A stretch of 10,782 nucleotides of DNA from assembly GCA_015494815.1 (NCBI GenBank), contig WGAK01000249.1:1-10782 (forward strand), given 5' to 3'. The position numbers were made by a program, and so were the translations under genes. The notes below the pieces were generated by a model, which made no database searches, had not been told where the DNA came from, and saw only the letters and a program-made list of their open reading frames with translations. Positions 1-5,997 of the stretch are shown piece by piece (the stretch's first letter is position 1; each line of letters starts with the position of its first letter). This DNA is from Anaerolineales bacterium. GTDB lineage: Bacteria > Chloroflexota > Anaerolineae > Anaerolineales > DRMV01.

Positions 1-152
1 AGGGGGCGCACCAGGGGCTCGCCCGTGCGCGTCGCGTGCCACGCGCAGGTGTACCAGTAGGGGAGCCAGCGCACCCGGGTGCGCTGGCTCCCCTACTGGT
101 ACACCTGCGCGTGGCACGCGACGCGCACGGGCGAGCCCCTGGTGCGCCCCCT
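1..152. repeat. Perfect 152-bp palindrome at the window edge (probable fold-back artefact)
   Basis: Bases 1-76 are the exact reverse complement of bases 77-152, centred on CCC|GGG with no loop. The right arm is ordinary coding sequence of the GH31-like gene and reads straight on into the rest of that gene. The left arm is its mirror image and carries an in-frame stop (58-60). A perfect, spacer-free inverted copy of coding DNA that ends exactly at the window edge is best explained as a chimeric or fold-back contig end. A true palindromic element is less likely. Confidence 0.93.
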
Positions 153-657
153 GTGGTGGGAGGCTCCCCGGCAGGCCGACCTGTGGGCGGTAGACGACGC
201 GTTTCTGGTGGGGCCCGCGCTGCGGGTGCAGGTGGACACGGCTCTTGCGGCCGGGGCGCGCCCCGCCGCGATGGCCGACCCCGGACCCGACTGGCACGCC
301 CTGCCCGCCTGGCCCGGCCTGCAGCGCCATTTGCGCCGCGGCCTGGCCGTACCGCTGGCAGAAGACCGCGGCCGCGCGCTGGTGTGGCTGCTGGCCCCGC
401 CCGGCGCGGACGCGGCCGTCCACGGGCAGGTCTATCTGGACGCGGGCGACGGTGCAGGCCCGGCGCGGGTGCTCACCTGGCACGGGCACCGCCGCGGCGA
501 CCGCCTGCACCTGACGCTGCACAGCCGGGGCGCGTATCCCTTCCCCTATGCCGGGCACCGGCTGCGCGTGCTGGGCCCCGCGGGCCGCGCGCGACGGTAT
601 GACCTGCCGCTGCCCGCGGCCGATGCATCCTTCACCGTGGAGATTCCCCTGCCATGA
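79..657 (+). CDS. GH31-type alpha-glucosidase/xylosidase family protein, C-terminal fragment
   Basis: The first residues (RWLPYWYT, then TGEPLVRPLWWEAP, then VDDAFLVGPAL) match the stretch at the end of the catalytic barrel of glycoside hydrolase family 31. In that family the pattern is LPYxYT..A...TGxPxxRPL, followed by DDxFLxGxxLLVAPV. The remaining ~130 residues fit the beta-sandwich C-terminal domains that follow the barrel. The nucleophile and acid/base region lies upstream and is missing, so substrate cannot be judged. The GTG at 79 is not a real start: the gene is cut by the palindrome at 1-152. The usual LLVAPV is degenerate here (LRVQVD), so the exact subfamily is uncertain. The stop overlaps the ATG of sfsA by ATGA, suggesting translational coupling. 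Confidence 0.75.
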   Translation: MRWLPYWYTCAWHATRTGEPLVRPLWWEAPRQADLWAVDDAFLVGPALRVQVDTALAAGARPAAMADPGPDWHALPAWPGLQRHLRRGLAVPLAEDRGRALVWLLAPPGADAAVHGQVYLDAGDGAGPARVLTWHGHRRGDRLHLTLHSRGAYPFPYAGHRLRVLGPAGRARRYDLPLPAADASFTVEIPLP

Positions 658-1388
658 AATGGCCCCCGCTGGAGCCCGCCACTTTCGTGCGTCGCGACAA
701 CCGCTTTCGGGCCACCATCCGGCTGAGCGACGGCCACACCGCGGCCGCGCACGTGCCCAATTCGGGCCGTTTGCACGACCTGTTCGTGCCCGGCCGGCAG
801 GTATGGGTGCACCGGGCCGAGCGTGCAGGGCGTAAGACGCCCTATGACCTGCTGCTGGTGCAACTGCCCCACACCCTGGTTTCGGTGGATGCACGCCTGC
901 CCAACCCGCTGTTCCGCGAAGCCCTGGCCGCGGGGCTGTTCCGCGATTGGCTGCCGGGCGCGGCTGCCTGGCCCGTGCGGGCCGAGCCCCCTTCCCCCGG
1001 TGGGCGGCTGGACTTCTGCCTGCGCGAGCCCGGCACCGGCCGCCGGGTGTGGGTCGAGACCAAGTCGGTGACCCTGGTGGAAGCCGGGGTGGCGCGCTTT
1101 CCCGACGCGCCCACAGCCCGGGGCCGCCGCCACCTGGCCGAGTTGGCGCAGCGGGTGGCCGCGGGCGACCGGGCCGCGGTGGTCTTCGTGGTGCAACGCG
1201 ACGACGCGCGCGCGTTTGGGCCGCATCCCCACGCCGACCCCGATTTCCCCGCGGCGCTGCGCGCGGCCGCGCGGGCCGGCGTGGAGGTCTACGCCTACGC
1301 CTGTCGGGTCACCCGGCAGGACATTCGCTTGACGCGGCCCCTGCCCGTGCAAGACCTGGACTACGAGCCGTCGTCGGCGAAGGTGTAG
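654..1388 (+). CDS. sfsA: SfsA family protein (sugar fermentation stimulation protein homologue)
   Basis: The 244-residue product has the full SfsA layout and the usual family length. An N-terminal OB-like part contains RRDNRF and HVPNSG (33-38). It is followed by PGRQVWV, RKTPYDLLLV and the conserved PNPLFREAL. The C-terminal part is a PD-(D/E)XK nuclease-like fold with D120 (GGRLDF), E135 and K137 (VETKSVTL), then FPDAPTARGRRHL and a late GVEVYAYA strand. In E. coli SfsA was linked to maltose metabolism and described as DNA-binding; its biochemical role is still poorly defined. The usual SRxDF is GGRLDF here, which keeps the catalytic Asp. Its ATG overlaps the stop of the GH31-like gene, so the two are probably co-translated. 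The 3' end overlaps the convergent lipoprotein gene by 28 bp. Confidence 0.95.
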   Translation: MKWPPLEPATFVRRDNRFRATIRLSDGHTAAAHVPNSGRLHDLFVPGRQVWVHRAERAGRKTPYDLLLVQLPHTLVSVDARLPNPLFREALAAGLFRDWLPGAAAWPVRAEPPSPGGRLDFCLREPGTGRRVWVETKSVTLVEAGVARFPDAPTARGRRHLAELAQRVAAGDRAAVVFVVQRDDARAFGPHPHADPDFPAALRAAARAGVEVYAYACRVTRQDIRLTRPLPVQDLDYEPSSAKV

Positions 1389-2449
1389 CGCAAGACCAAA
1401 TCGCTGAAAAAGGGGTCGGCCTGCACCCAGTATTCCGCGCTGCTCACCCCCGACAGCAACACCAGTTGGTCGTGATACACCGTGGCGACGGTCAGGCCCT
1501 CCAGGTTTGGCGGCGATGCCTTCCAGGTCAAAATCCAGCGCCCTTCCAAATCCAGATGCTGGTAATACACCCGCAGTTCCTGGTTCTGCAACAAAACCCG
1601 CTCGTCCAGGGTGTACAGGGCCGCGTCGCGCAAGTCCTGGTACGCCTGGCTGTCCATGCCGGCATACACATACAGCGCCAGCGCGCCCGAAGGCGAGAGC
1701 GCCATCAAGTAAGTCGCGGGCCCGCGTTCGGTGTCCACCGCGGTCTCGTGGACGGCCCACCCCCAGGGGATGTCGAACACCAGGCGCCCGTCCTGCGGGC
1801 CGGGCAAAGCCAGGCGATAGGGCGAATGGCGACCATACAGGGGCAGAACCTGCGCGGCTTCCGGGCGGGCCTGCAAGGTATGCCACAAAGCCTCGACCCA
1901 CAGACGCTGGGCATCGGTGTGTTCCCCCTGGCTGGCGACCATCAAGGTGTAAACCACATTGTCGTAGGCGCGCGACCAACTCCAGATGTGCTCGGCCGCG
2001 GCGCGGTGTTCCCCTCGATGGGCCACCACTTCCCATGTCCCCTGGTCTTCTTGCCGGGCTTCGTCCAGCACGCACGGCACGGCCTGGGCCGCGGCCGTGC
2101 AGGCGTCCAGGGTAAATTGCCGGGCAAAGGCCCGCAGCGCGTCGTCCTCGAGCGCCACGCCCGTGTGGGTAACCACCGCGGCAGCCCAACGCAAGGTCTG
2201 CGCGGCGGTTGCGACCGGCTCCAGACGCACGCCGATGGCGTCCTCTTCCACCACCTGCCAGTCCGTCGGCAGGGCGAGCGAGAAGGCGCCGCTGGGGTGC
2301 GTGTAGCGCGGCGCGTCCGCTAAGGGATTCGCCGCCCCCGCGGTGGGGGAAGGCGAGGAGCCAACAGCAGAACAGGCCGCCAGCCCTATCAGGGCCAGCA
2401 GCCCGACCAAACCGTATCCGATGCGAGAAAAAGGAGCAATGGTGAGCAT
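1361..2449 (-). CDS. Putative lipoprotein with two tandem PsbP/DUF1795-like domains
   Basis: The 362-residue product starts with a type II signal peptide: hydrophobic residues 13-25 and lipobox LAAC with Cys26 as the lipidated residue. A Ser/Pro/Ala-rich linker follows (27-47). Two similar halves come next. Each opens with a pattern like FSLALPTDW (56-64) or LVFDIPWGW (223-231), and each ends in a helix-like stretch (WVEALWHTL and ADPFFSDLVLRYTF). The F-x-[IL]-x-x-P-x-x-W opening is typical of PsbP/DUF1795-type surface proteins of unknown function. Cys117 and Cys126 could form a disulfide in the first half. GAGG at 2457-2460 lies about 7 nt before the ATG. The gene stands alone on its strand and converges on sfsA. 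Lipoprotein is well supported, while the domain name is inference from short motifs. Confidence 0.8.
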   Translation of the reverse strand: MLTIAPFSRIGYGLVGLLALIGLAACSAVGSSPSPTAGAANPLADAPRYTHPSGAFSLALPTDWQVVEEDAIGVRLEPVATAAQTLRWAAAVVTHTGVALEDDALRAFARQFTLDACTAAAQAVPCVLDEARQEDQGTWEVVAHRGEHRAAAEHIWSWSRAYDNVVYTLMVASQGEHTDAQRLWVEALWHTLQARPEAAQVLPLYGRHSPYRLALPGPQDGRLVFDIPWGWAVHETAVDTERGPATYLMALSPSGALALYVYAGMDSQAYQDLRDAALYTLDERVLLQNQELRVYYQHLDLEGRWILTWKASPPNLEGLTVATVYHDQLVLLSGVSSAEYWVQADPFFSDLVLRYTFADDGS

Positions 2450-2779
2450 GGGTATCCCTCAACCTGTCCGCGTGAACGCGAACACAGCATCTTTATCCAT
2501 CCCCAGATGGTGCTTCTTCATCCATGAACCTTAATTGGGGGAGTTGAATTGTACCGGATTTCCCCCGGGAGCCGCGCCGGTTTTGCCGAAAAAGAGCAAT
2601 GAATTTTTGCGTTTATGAGGGCGCTTATATGGCGGCACGAGACCCACACGCGCGCCGTATCTTGACAAGTGCACAGACAGGCAGGCAAAGCAAGGTCTAT
2701 CTGCGCCACCTTGCGTATTGGTCGCGGGCAGGCAGGGGGCAAACGCGCCTGATGTGTCGGTACGCGTCAGGAAGAACCG
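2450..2779. other. Gene-free interval upstream of the lipoprotein gene
   Basis: I see no convincing gene, tRNA or riboswitch here. The short open frames have no good ribosome site and no recognisable product. Part of it (about 2525-2635) is clearly more AT-rich than its surroundings, as expected of promoter DNA. It should hold the minus-strand promoter of the lipoprotein gene. A perfect TTGACA occurs on the plus strand at 2662-2667, but there is no -10 at proper spacing and no plus-strand gene downstream. Confidence 0.5.
2548..2553 (-). promoter_or_regulatory. Candidate -10 box (TACAAT) for the lipoprotein gene
   Basis: Read on the minus strand the hexamer is TACAAT, five of six matches to TATAAT. 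It lies in the AT-rich part of the gap, about 100 nt before the lipoprotein ATG. I find no good -35 hexamer at 16-18 nt, so this rests on one box only. Confidence 0.3.
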
Positions 2780-2803
2780 GGCCCCGCGCCATAACGCGGG
2801 GCC
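2780..2803 (-). terminator. Hairpin just after the pentahaem cytochrome gene; probable operon terminator
   Basis: GGCCCCGCG (2780-2788) pairs perfectly with CGCGGGGCC (2795-2803) around a 6-nt loop. The hairpin begins 7 bp past the stop codon at 2811, in the direction of minus-strand transcription. The sequence that follows on the minus strand is only moderately T-rich (CGGTTCTTCC), so intrinsic termination may be weak. Confidence 0.6.
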
Positions 2804-2810
2804 GGGCGGT

Positions 2811-3443
2811 TCAATCGTCTTCGCCGCCTTCCACGCCGGGGCCTTCGCCCAGGGTGCGGTGGCAGGCGTTGCAGCCCTGTTCGACGCGCGACCATGTGGT
2901 GTAGCCCTGTTGCGCGTCGCCGGCAGCATGCGCCGGATGACACAGCGCGCACCGATTGGCCGGGCCGCCCCATAGACGCCAGGCGGCCTCGAGGCTGTCG
3001 GCGTGATAATGGCCGTCCAGCCCGGGGCGGTCGCCGCGCGAGGGGCCTTCGCCGGGCTCGGCCGTGGTGGTCAACGGCATGTTGTGGCATTTGGTGCAGC
3101 CGTCGTTGCCCACAGGACGGGTGGTGCGGGCCGGCTGTTGATACCGCCCCAGGCGAAAGGCCACCATGTCGCGCGCGCCCGTGAGCATGGCCTTGAACCG
3201 TCCGGGCACCCCTTTGCCGCTATGGCAGTCAATGCAGCGGGTGCCCTCGTGGGCGTGAAACGCGGCCAGGGTGGACGGCTGGGGCTCCAGACTTTGCTGA
3301 TAGTAGGTGGTCTCGGGCTCGGTATGGCACGACGCGCAGAACGCGTCGCGGCTTTCCATGCGTGCGGCATACGCATAGCCTCCGCCGCCCAGCAGTACCA
3401 GCGCCCCGGCCACCAGGGCTGCAACCACAAGCAGGCGTTTCAT
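2811..3443 (-). CDS. NapC/NirT-like membrane-anchored pentahaem cytochrome c
   Basis: The 210-residue product has one N-terminal membrane anchor (residues 3-26) and five CXXCH haem-c sites: CASCH 36-40, CIDCH 70-74, CTKCH 116-120, CALCH 165-169 and CNACH 191-195. The order anchor, then FCASCH, about 30 residues, then CIDCH followed by a basic stretch resembles the NapC/NirT/NrfH quinol-dehydrogenase family. Those proteins usually have four haems, so five is atypical. It ends in a short acidic tail (GVEGGEDD). The ATG at 3443 is chosen over longer forms because AGGAGG sits 6 nt upstream. It follows the cytochrome b-like gene by only 10 bp, so the two probably form an electron-transfer pair. 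The likely role is passing electrons between the membrane and extracytoplasmic carriers; a specific substrate is not indicated. Confidence 0.85.
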   Translation of the reverse strand: MKRLLVVAALVAGALVLLGGGGYAYAARMESRDAFCASCHTEPETTYYQQSLEPQPSTLAAFHAHEGTRCIDCHSGKGVPGRFKAMLTGARDMVAFRLGRYQQPARTTRPVGNDGCTKCHNMPLTTTAEPGEGPSRGDRPGLDGHYHADSLEAAWRLWGGPANRCALCHPAHAAGDAQQGYTTWSRVEQGCNACHRTLGEGPGVEGGEDD

Positions 3444-3449
3444 CGGCGA

Positions 3450-3455
3450 CCTCCT
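3450..3455 (-). promoter_or_regulatory. Ribosome binding site fixing the pentahaem cytochrome start
   Basis: CCTCCT on the plus strand reads AGGAGG on the minus strand, 6 nt before the ATG at 3443. It overlaps the stop codon (3454-3456) of the preceding gene, which supports coupled translation and excludes the longer start at 3536. Confidence 0.85.
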
Positions 3456-4281
3456 AACGCAACAAGGTGGCGTAATACACCGCGGCCACGATGTGAATGA
3501 AAGCCAGGGTGAACAGCACCCCGCCCAGGGGCACATGCAACGCGTGCCACAAGGCCAAAGCCCGCCGCGCGCCCAAAAGCATCATCCGCTGCCGCCGCAA
3601 CGCGCGGCGACGGGCCATCAGCCGGTCCAATCGGCGGGCTTCGGCCCGGGCCAGCCTTCCCAGGCGGCGCTTCTCACGCCACCACAGCCAGCGGTAGCGC
3701 ATCTCCACCAGCGGCCGCACCCAGAGCAGCAGCCCCGGGGACAGGGTCGCGGCCAGGCGGTCTTCCGCGGCCAGCATCTCGTGCACCACCTGCCGGGTGC
3801 GCTGGTGCTGGGCCGCCAGCCAGCCCTGCAGCGCGGCCTCGGTCTCGCGGATGAGCCGTTGCAAATCCTCTTCTTCCAACGCCATGCCGTTCACCGTGCG
3901 GGGGATGGCGGTGTAGATGTAGCGCCCCAGGAAGCCGCTGAGCACCACCACCCCGGTGAGCAGCATGACGATGCCCGCCAGGCCGCCGAATTTCCACGAG
4001 GTGTGCAGCAGCACCATGTAGGGCCCCACCAGGCCGGTGAAGATGTGGAATTTGAGCCAGTAGACCATGCGCCCCCAGCGCGCCAACGCGGTGCGTTTGC
4101 GCAGCGAATACAGGGTTTCGGTCATGAGCATGAGCGCGAACCCCGCGATGCCCAGCCCGTGGCCGAACAGTTCGGACGCGCGCGGCACCGCGCCCGTGGT
4201 GGTGACCACCGACAGATACAGCACGGTCAGCGCCACATTGACGCCCAAGGCGGCCCACAGTTCCAGATTGCCGAAAGTCAT
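3454..4281 (-). CDS. Cytochrome b-like integral membrane protein with a long Arg-rich cytoplasmic insert
   Basis: The 275-residue product has about five membrane segments: roughly 8-29, 42-60, 73-94, 98-124 and 246-272. His79/His93 and His249/His263 each lie 14 residues apart within one helix. This is the spacing used by bis-histidine haem-b pairs in membrane cytochromes, so two b haems are plausible; His41 and His246 are further candidates. Between segments 4 and 5 lies a charged helical insert of about 115 residues (126-240), very rich in Arg near 203-240. By the positive-inside rule it faces the cytoplasm. I do not recognise an exact family; ferric-reductase-like or cytochrome b561-like are the nearest types. 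Its ATG overlaps the stop of the FAD oxidoreductase gene (ATGA), and the pentahaem cytochrome follows. It probably carries electrons across the membrane between those two. Confidence 0.75.
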   Translation of the reverse strand: MTFGNLELWAALGVNVALTVLYLSVVTTTGAVPRASELFGHGLGIAGFALMLMTETLYSLRKRTALARWGRMVYWLKFHIFTGLVGPYMVLLHTSWKFGGLAGIVMLLTGVVVLSGFLGRYIYTAIPRTVNGMALEEEDLQRLIRETEAALQGWLAAQHQRTRQVVHEMLAAEDRLAATLSPGLLLWVRPLVEMRYRWLWWREKRRLGRLARAEARRLDRLMARRRALRRQRMMLLGARRALALWHALHVPLGGVLFTLAFIHIVAAVYYATLLR

Positions 4282-5636
4282 CCTGACGCCTCCCGGGGCG
4301 GGGGTGAACCGTCTTCCGCGGCTGCGGTGCGGAGGTGCGCCTGCACTTCGCTCCAGAACGCGGCCAGCAGGTCGCCCAGGGGCGCGTCGGGGGCCAGCAG
4401 GCGCTCGCGAATGGGGGTGATGTCCACCTGGCGGTCAATGAGGGTGTACAGGCCCCGCACCAGGGACTGGTCGCCCATGACCACCGCGCCCAACAGGGTG
4501 CGCCGGCCCACCATCAGGCGGATGAGGTTGACCTCGTCGCTCTTCTGCGCCAGGATGGCGTCGGGCAGGGCGCGCCACACCTCGCTATCGCCTCGCACCA
4601 GGCCCGCGTCGGGGTCCGCGTCCCGCTGTCCTACCTGGCCCATGATGGCCGTGGTGATGTGCGCCAGCCGGGTGACATTGAGGGGCGTGCTTCGACGATA
4701 AGGCACGCGGTGCCCGGCCATGTTGGCCCCCGCCGCCATGCCCTGCTGCCGGGCCAGGGGCCACAACGAGTCCAGCACATGCTGGCCCAAGCGCGGGTCG
4801 AACACCTGCGCGACATCCCCCGCGGCGTACACATGGGGCAGGTTGGTCTCCAGGTAGGGATTGACCAGGATGCCGCGGTCCGTGGCGATGCCGGCCTCCC
4901 GGGCCAGTTCGATGCGCGGGCGAATGCCCACCGCGATGCCCACCAACTGGCATCGCAACACCCGCCCGTCCTGGGTGCGCACGCCCGTCACCCGGCCCTT
5001 ATGCCCCAGAATCTCGGCCACCTGGGTGTGATGGTGCAAGCGTATCCCCATCTGTGCGAGACGCTGCTCGACCAGGCGCGATTCCACGGGGTCCAGCACC
5101 CGCCGCCAATAGCGGTCGCCTCGCAGCAGGTAATGCACCCGCACGCGGCGCGCCTGCAGGCCCTCGGCCAGTTCCAGCGCGGTGATGCCACCCCCAACCA
5201 CCACGGCCTCTTTGGCCTTACGGGCCAGGCGAATCACATGCCGGGTGTGGGCCAGGTTGTCCAGGTAGACCACGCCTTCCAGGTCCACACCCGGCCAGGA
5301 CGGCCGCGCGGCCCGGGCGCCCGTAGCCAGCAACAACCGGTCGTAGGCCAGCCACCCGCGGCGGGCCAAGCGCACCCGCTGCCCGGCCGGGTCCAGCCCT
5401 TCCACCCGGTCGTGCACCACCTGCACCTGCAGACGCCGAAAATCCGCGTCGCGAAAAGGGAACAGCATGGCCTCGGGGATTTCCCCGGTAAGGTAATAGG
5501 CCAGCCCCGGACGGCTGTAATAGCCCTCGGCCTCCATGCCGACCAGCACGATGGTGCCCGAGGGGTCGCGCTGGCGGATGGCCTCCGCGGCGGCCACGGC
5601 CGCGACCCCGGTACCGACGATGACATAACGCCGCAC
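4278..5636 (-). CDS. FAD-dependent pyridine nucleotide-disulfide-family oxidoreductase (NAD(P)H:acceptor reductase type)
   Basis: The 452-residue product has an N-terminal FAD-binding Rossmann motif (VGTGVAAVAAAEAI, 7-20), then ATGA (104-107). A second dinucleotide motif for NAD(P)H follows (VVGGGITALELAEG, 146-159), and the FAD-ribityl motif is YAAGDVAQ (270-277). It has no redox CXXC, only one cysteine (C229). It is therefore not a true disulfide reductase and resembles the reductases of NirB or rubredoxin/ferredoxin-reductase type. Residues 310-440 form an extra C-terminal part I cannot assign. The GTG at 5636 is chosen because GGGAGG lies 5 nt upstream and the FAD motif follows at once; a longer reading to 5798 would overlap the ferredoxin gene and lacks family-like sequence. 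It overlaps the cytochrome b-like gene (ATGA), suggesting the two proteins work together. Confidence 0.88.
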   Translation of the reverse strand: MRRYVIVGTGVAAVAAAEAIRQRDPSGTIVLVGMEAEGYYSRPGLAYYLTGEIPEAMLFPFRDADFRRLQVQVVHDRVEGLDPAGQRVRLARRGWLAYDRLLLATGARAARPSWPGVDLEGVVYLDNLAHTRHVIRLARKAKEAVVVGGGITALELAEGLQARRVRVHYLLRGDRYWRRVLDPVESRLVEQRLAQMGIRLHHHTQVAEILGHKGRVTGVRTQDGRVLRCQLVGIAVGIRPRIELAREAGIATDRGILVNPYLETNLPHVYAAGDVAQVFDPRLGQHVLDSLWPLARQQGMAAGANMAGHRVPYRRSTPLNVTRLAHITTAIMGQVGQRDADPDAGLVRGDSEVWRALPDAILAQKSDEVNLIRLMVGRRTLLGAVVMGDQSLVRGLYTLIDRQVDITPIRERLLAPDAPLGDLLAAFWSEVQAHLRTAAAEDGSPPPREASG

Positions 5637-5641
5637 CACGA

Positions 5642-5647
5642 CCTCCC
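5642..5647 (-). promoter_or_regulatory. Ribosome binding site fixing the GTG start of the oxidoreductase
   Basis: GGGAGG on the minus strand lies 5 nt before the GTG at 5636. A second in-frame GTG one codon upstream would leave only 2 nt of spacing and is unlikely to be used. The 91 bp between the ferredoxin stop and this start also hold a T6 run on the minus strand (5698-5703) but no clear hairpin. Confidence 0.7.
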
Positions 5648-5727
5648 TCGCGCCGGGGCCCGGCGGCAACCCGGCGAACGGCTCATTGTTCAGACGGAAA
5701 AAACGACTCGAGGATACGCGCCGGATT

Positions 5728-5997
5728 TCATGGGGTGGGCTGCAATGTGCGCGCCAGGGCCTCGAAGCGCAGCACCCCGCGCGGGCAACGGGCCACACAT
5801 TGGCCGCAGGTCACGCAATGGTCGTCGCGGATGGGGCGCCCTTCCCATGCATAGCGGCGCACATCAATGCCGATGGGGCAGTTGTACGAGCAAATGCCGC
5901 ACTGCACACAGCGGCTGTTGTCGGGGACGACGACGCCGTCCATGCGGGCTTTCTGCTGCCAGAACAGGGCCCGCAGGGCCTTCCACCAATGGGTCAT
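5728..5997 (-). CDS. Small 2x[4Fe-4S] ferredoxin
   Basis: The 89-residue cytoplasmic protein carries two complete cluster motifs: C30-x2-C33-x2-C36-x3-C40-P and C61-x2-C64-x2-C67-x3-C71-P. In low-potential bacterial ferredoxins each set usually supplies three cysteines to one cluster and the fourth to the other. The first motif (CVQCGICSYNCPIGIDVR) resembles the HdrC-type CxxCGxCSxxCP form. That form is common in ferredoxin-like subunits of redox complexes. Its N-terminus is amphipathic (WWKALRALFW), perhaps a membrane or partner contact. The ATG overlaps the stop of the DUF5667/DUF5666-like gene by ATGA, with AGGAG 8 nt upstream. It is probably the soluble electron partner of the FAD oxidoreductase encoded next. 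Confidence 0.92.
   Translation of the reverse strand: MTHWWKALRALFWQQKARMDGVVVPDNSRCVQCGICSYNCPIGIDVRRYAWEGRPIRDDHCVTCGQCVARCPRGVLRFEALARTLQPTP

Noticed and set aside
1..152. Inverted repeat as a transposon end or replication origin
   Set aside because: Both arms are coding sequence of the GH31-like gene, there is no spacer, and no transposase or origin protein is nearby.
546..2462. 638-codon minus-strand open frame across sfsA and the lipoprotein gene
   Set aside because: It is in a shadow frame of the lipoprotein gene and antisense to sfsA, both of which have clear family or signal-peptide features.
2662..2667. Plus-strand promoter with perfect TTGACA
   Set aside because: There is no -10 box at 16-18 nt and the only gene downstream is on the opposite strand.
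2450..2810. tRNA or small RNA gene in the gap
   Set aside because: I saw no cloverleaf arms and no GTTCGA-type T-loop; the only clear fold is the terminator hairpin.
4278..5798. Longer start (5798) for the FAD oxidoreductase
   Set aside because: The extra 54 residues overlap the ferredoxin gene, lack family-like sequence, and lie upstream of a good ribosome site at 5642-5647.
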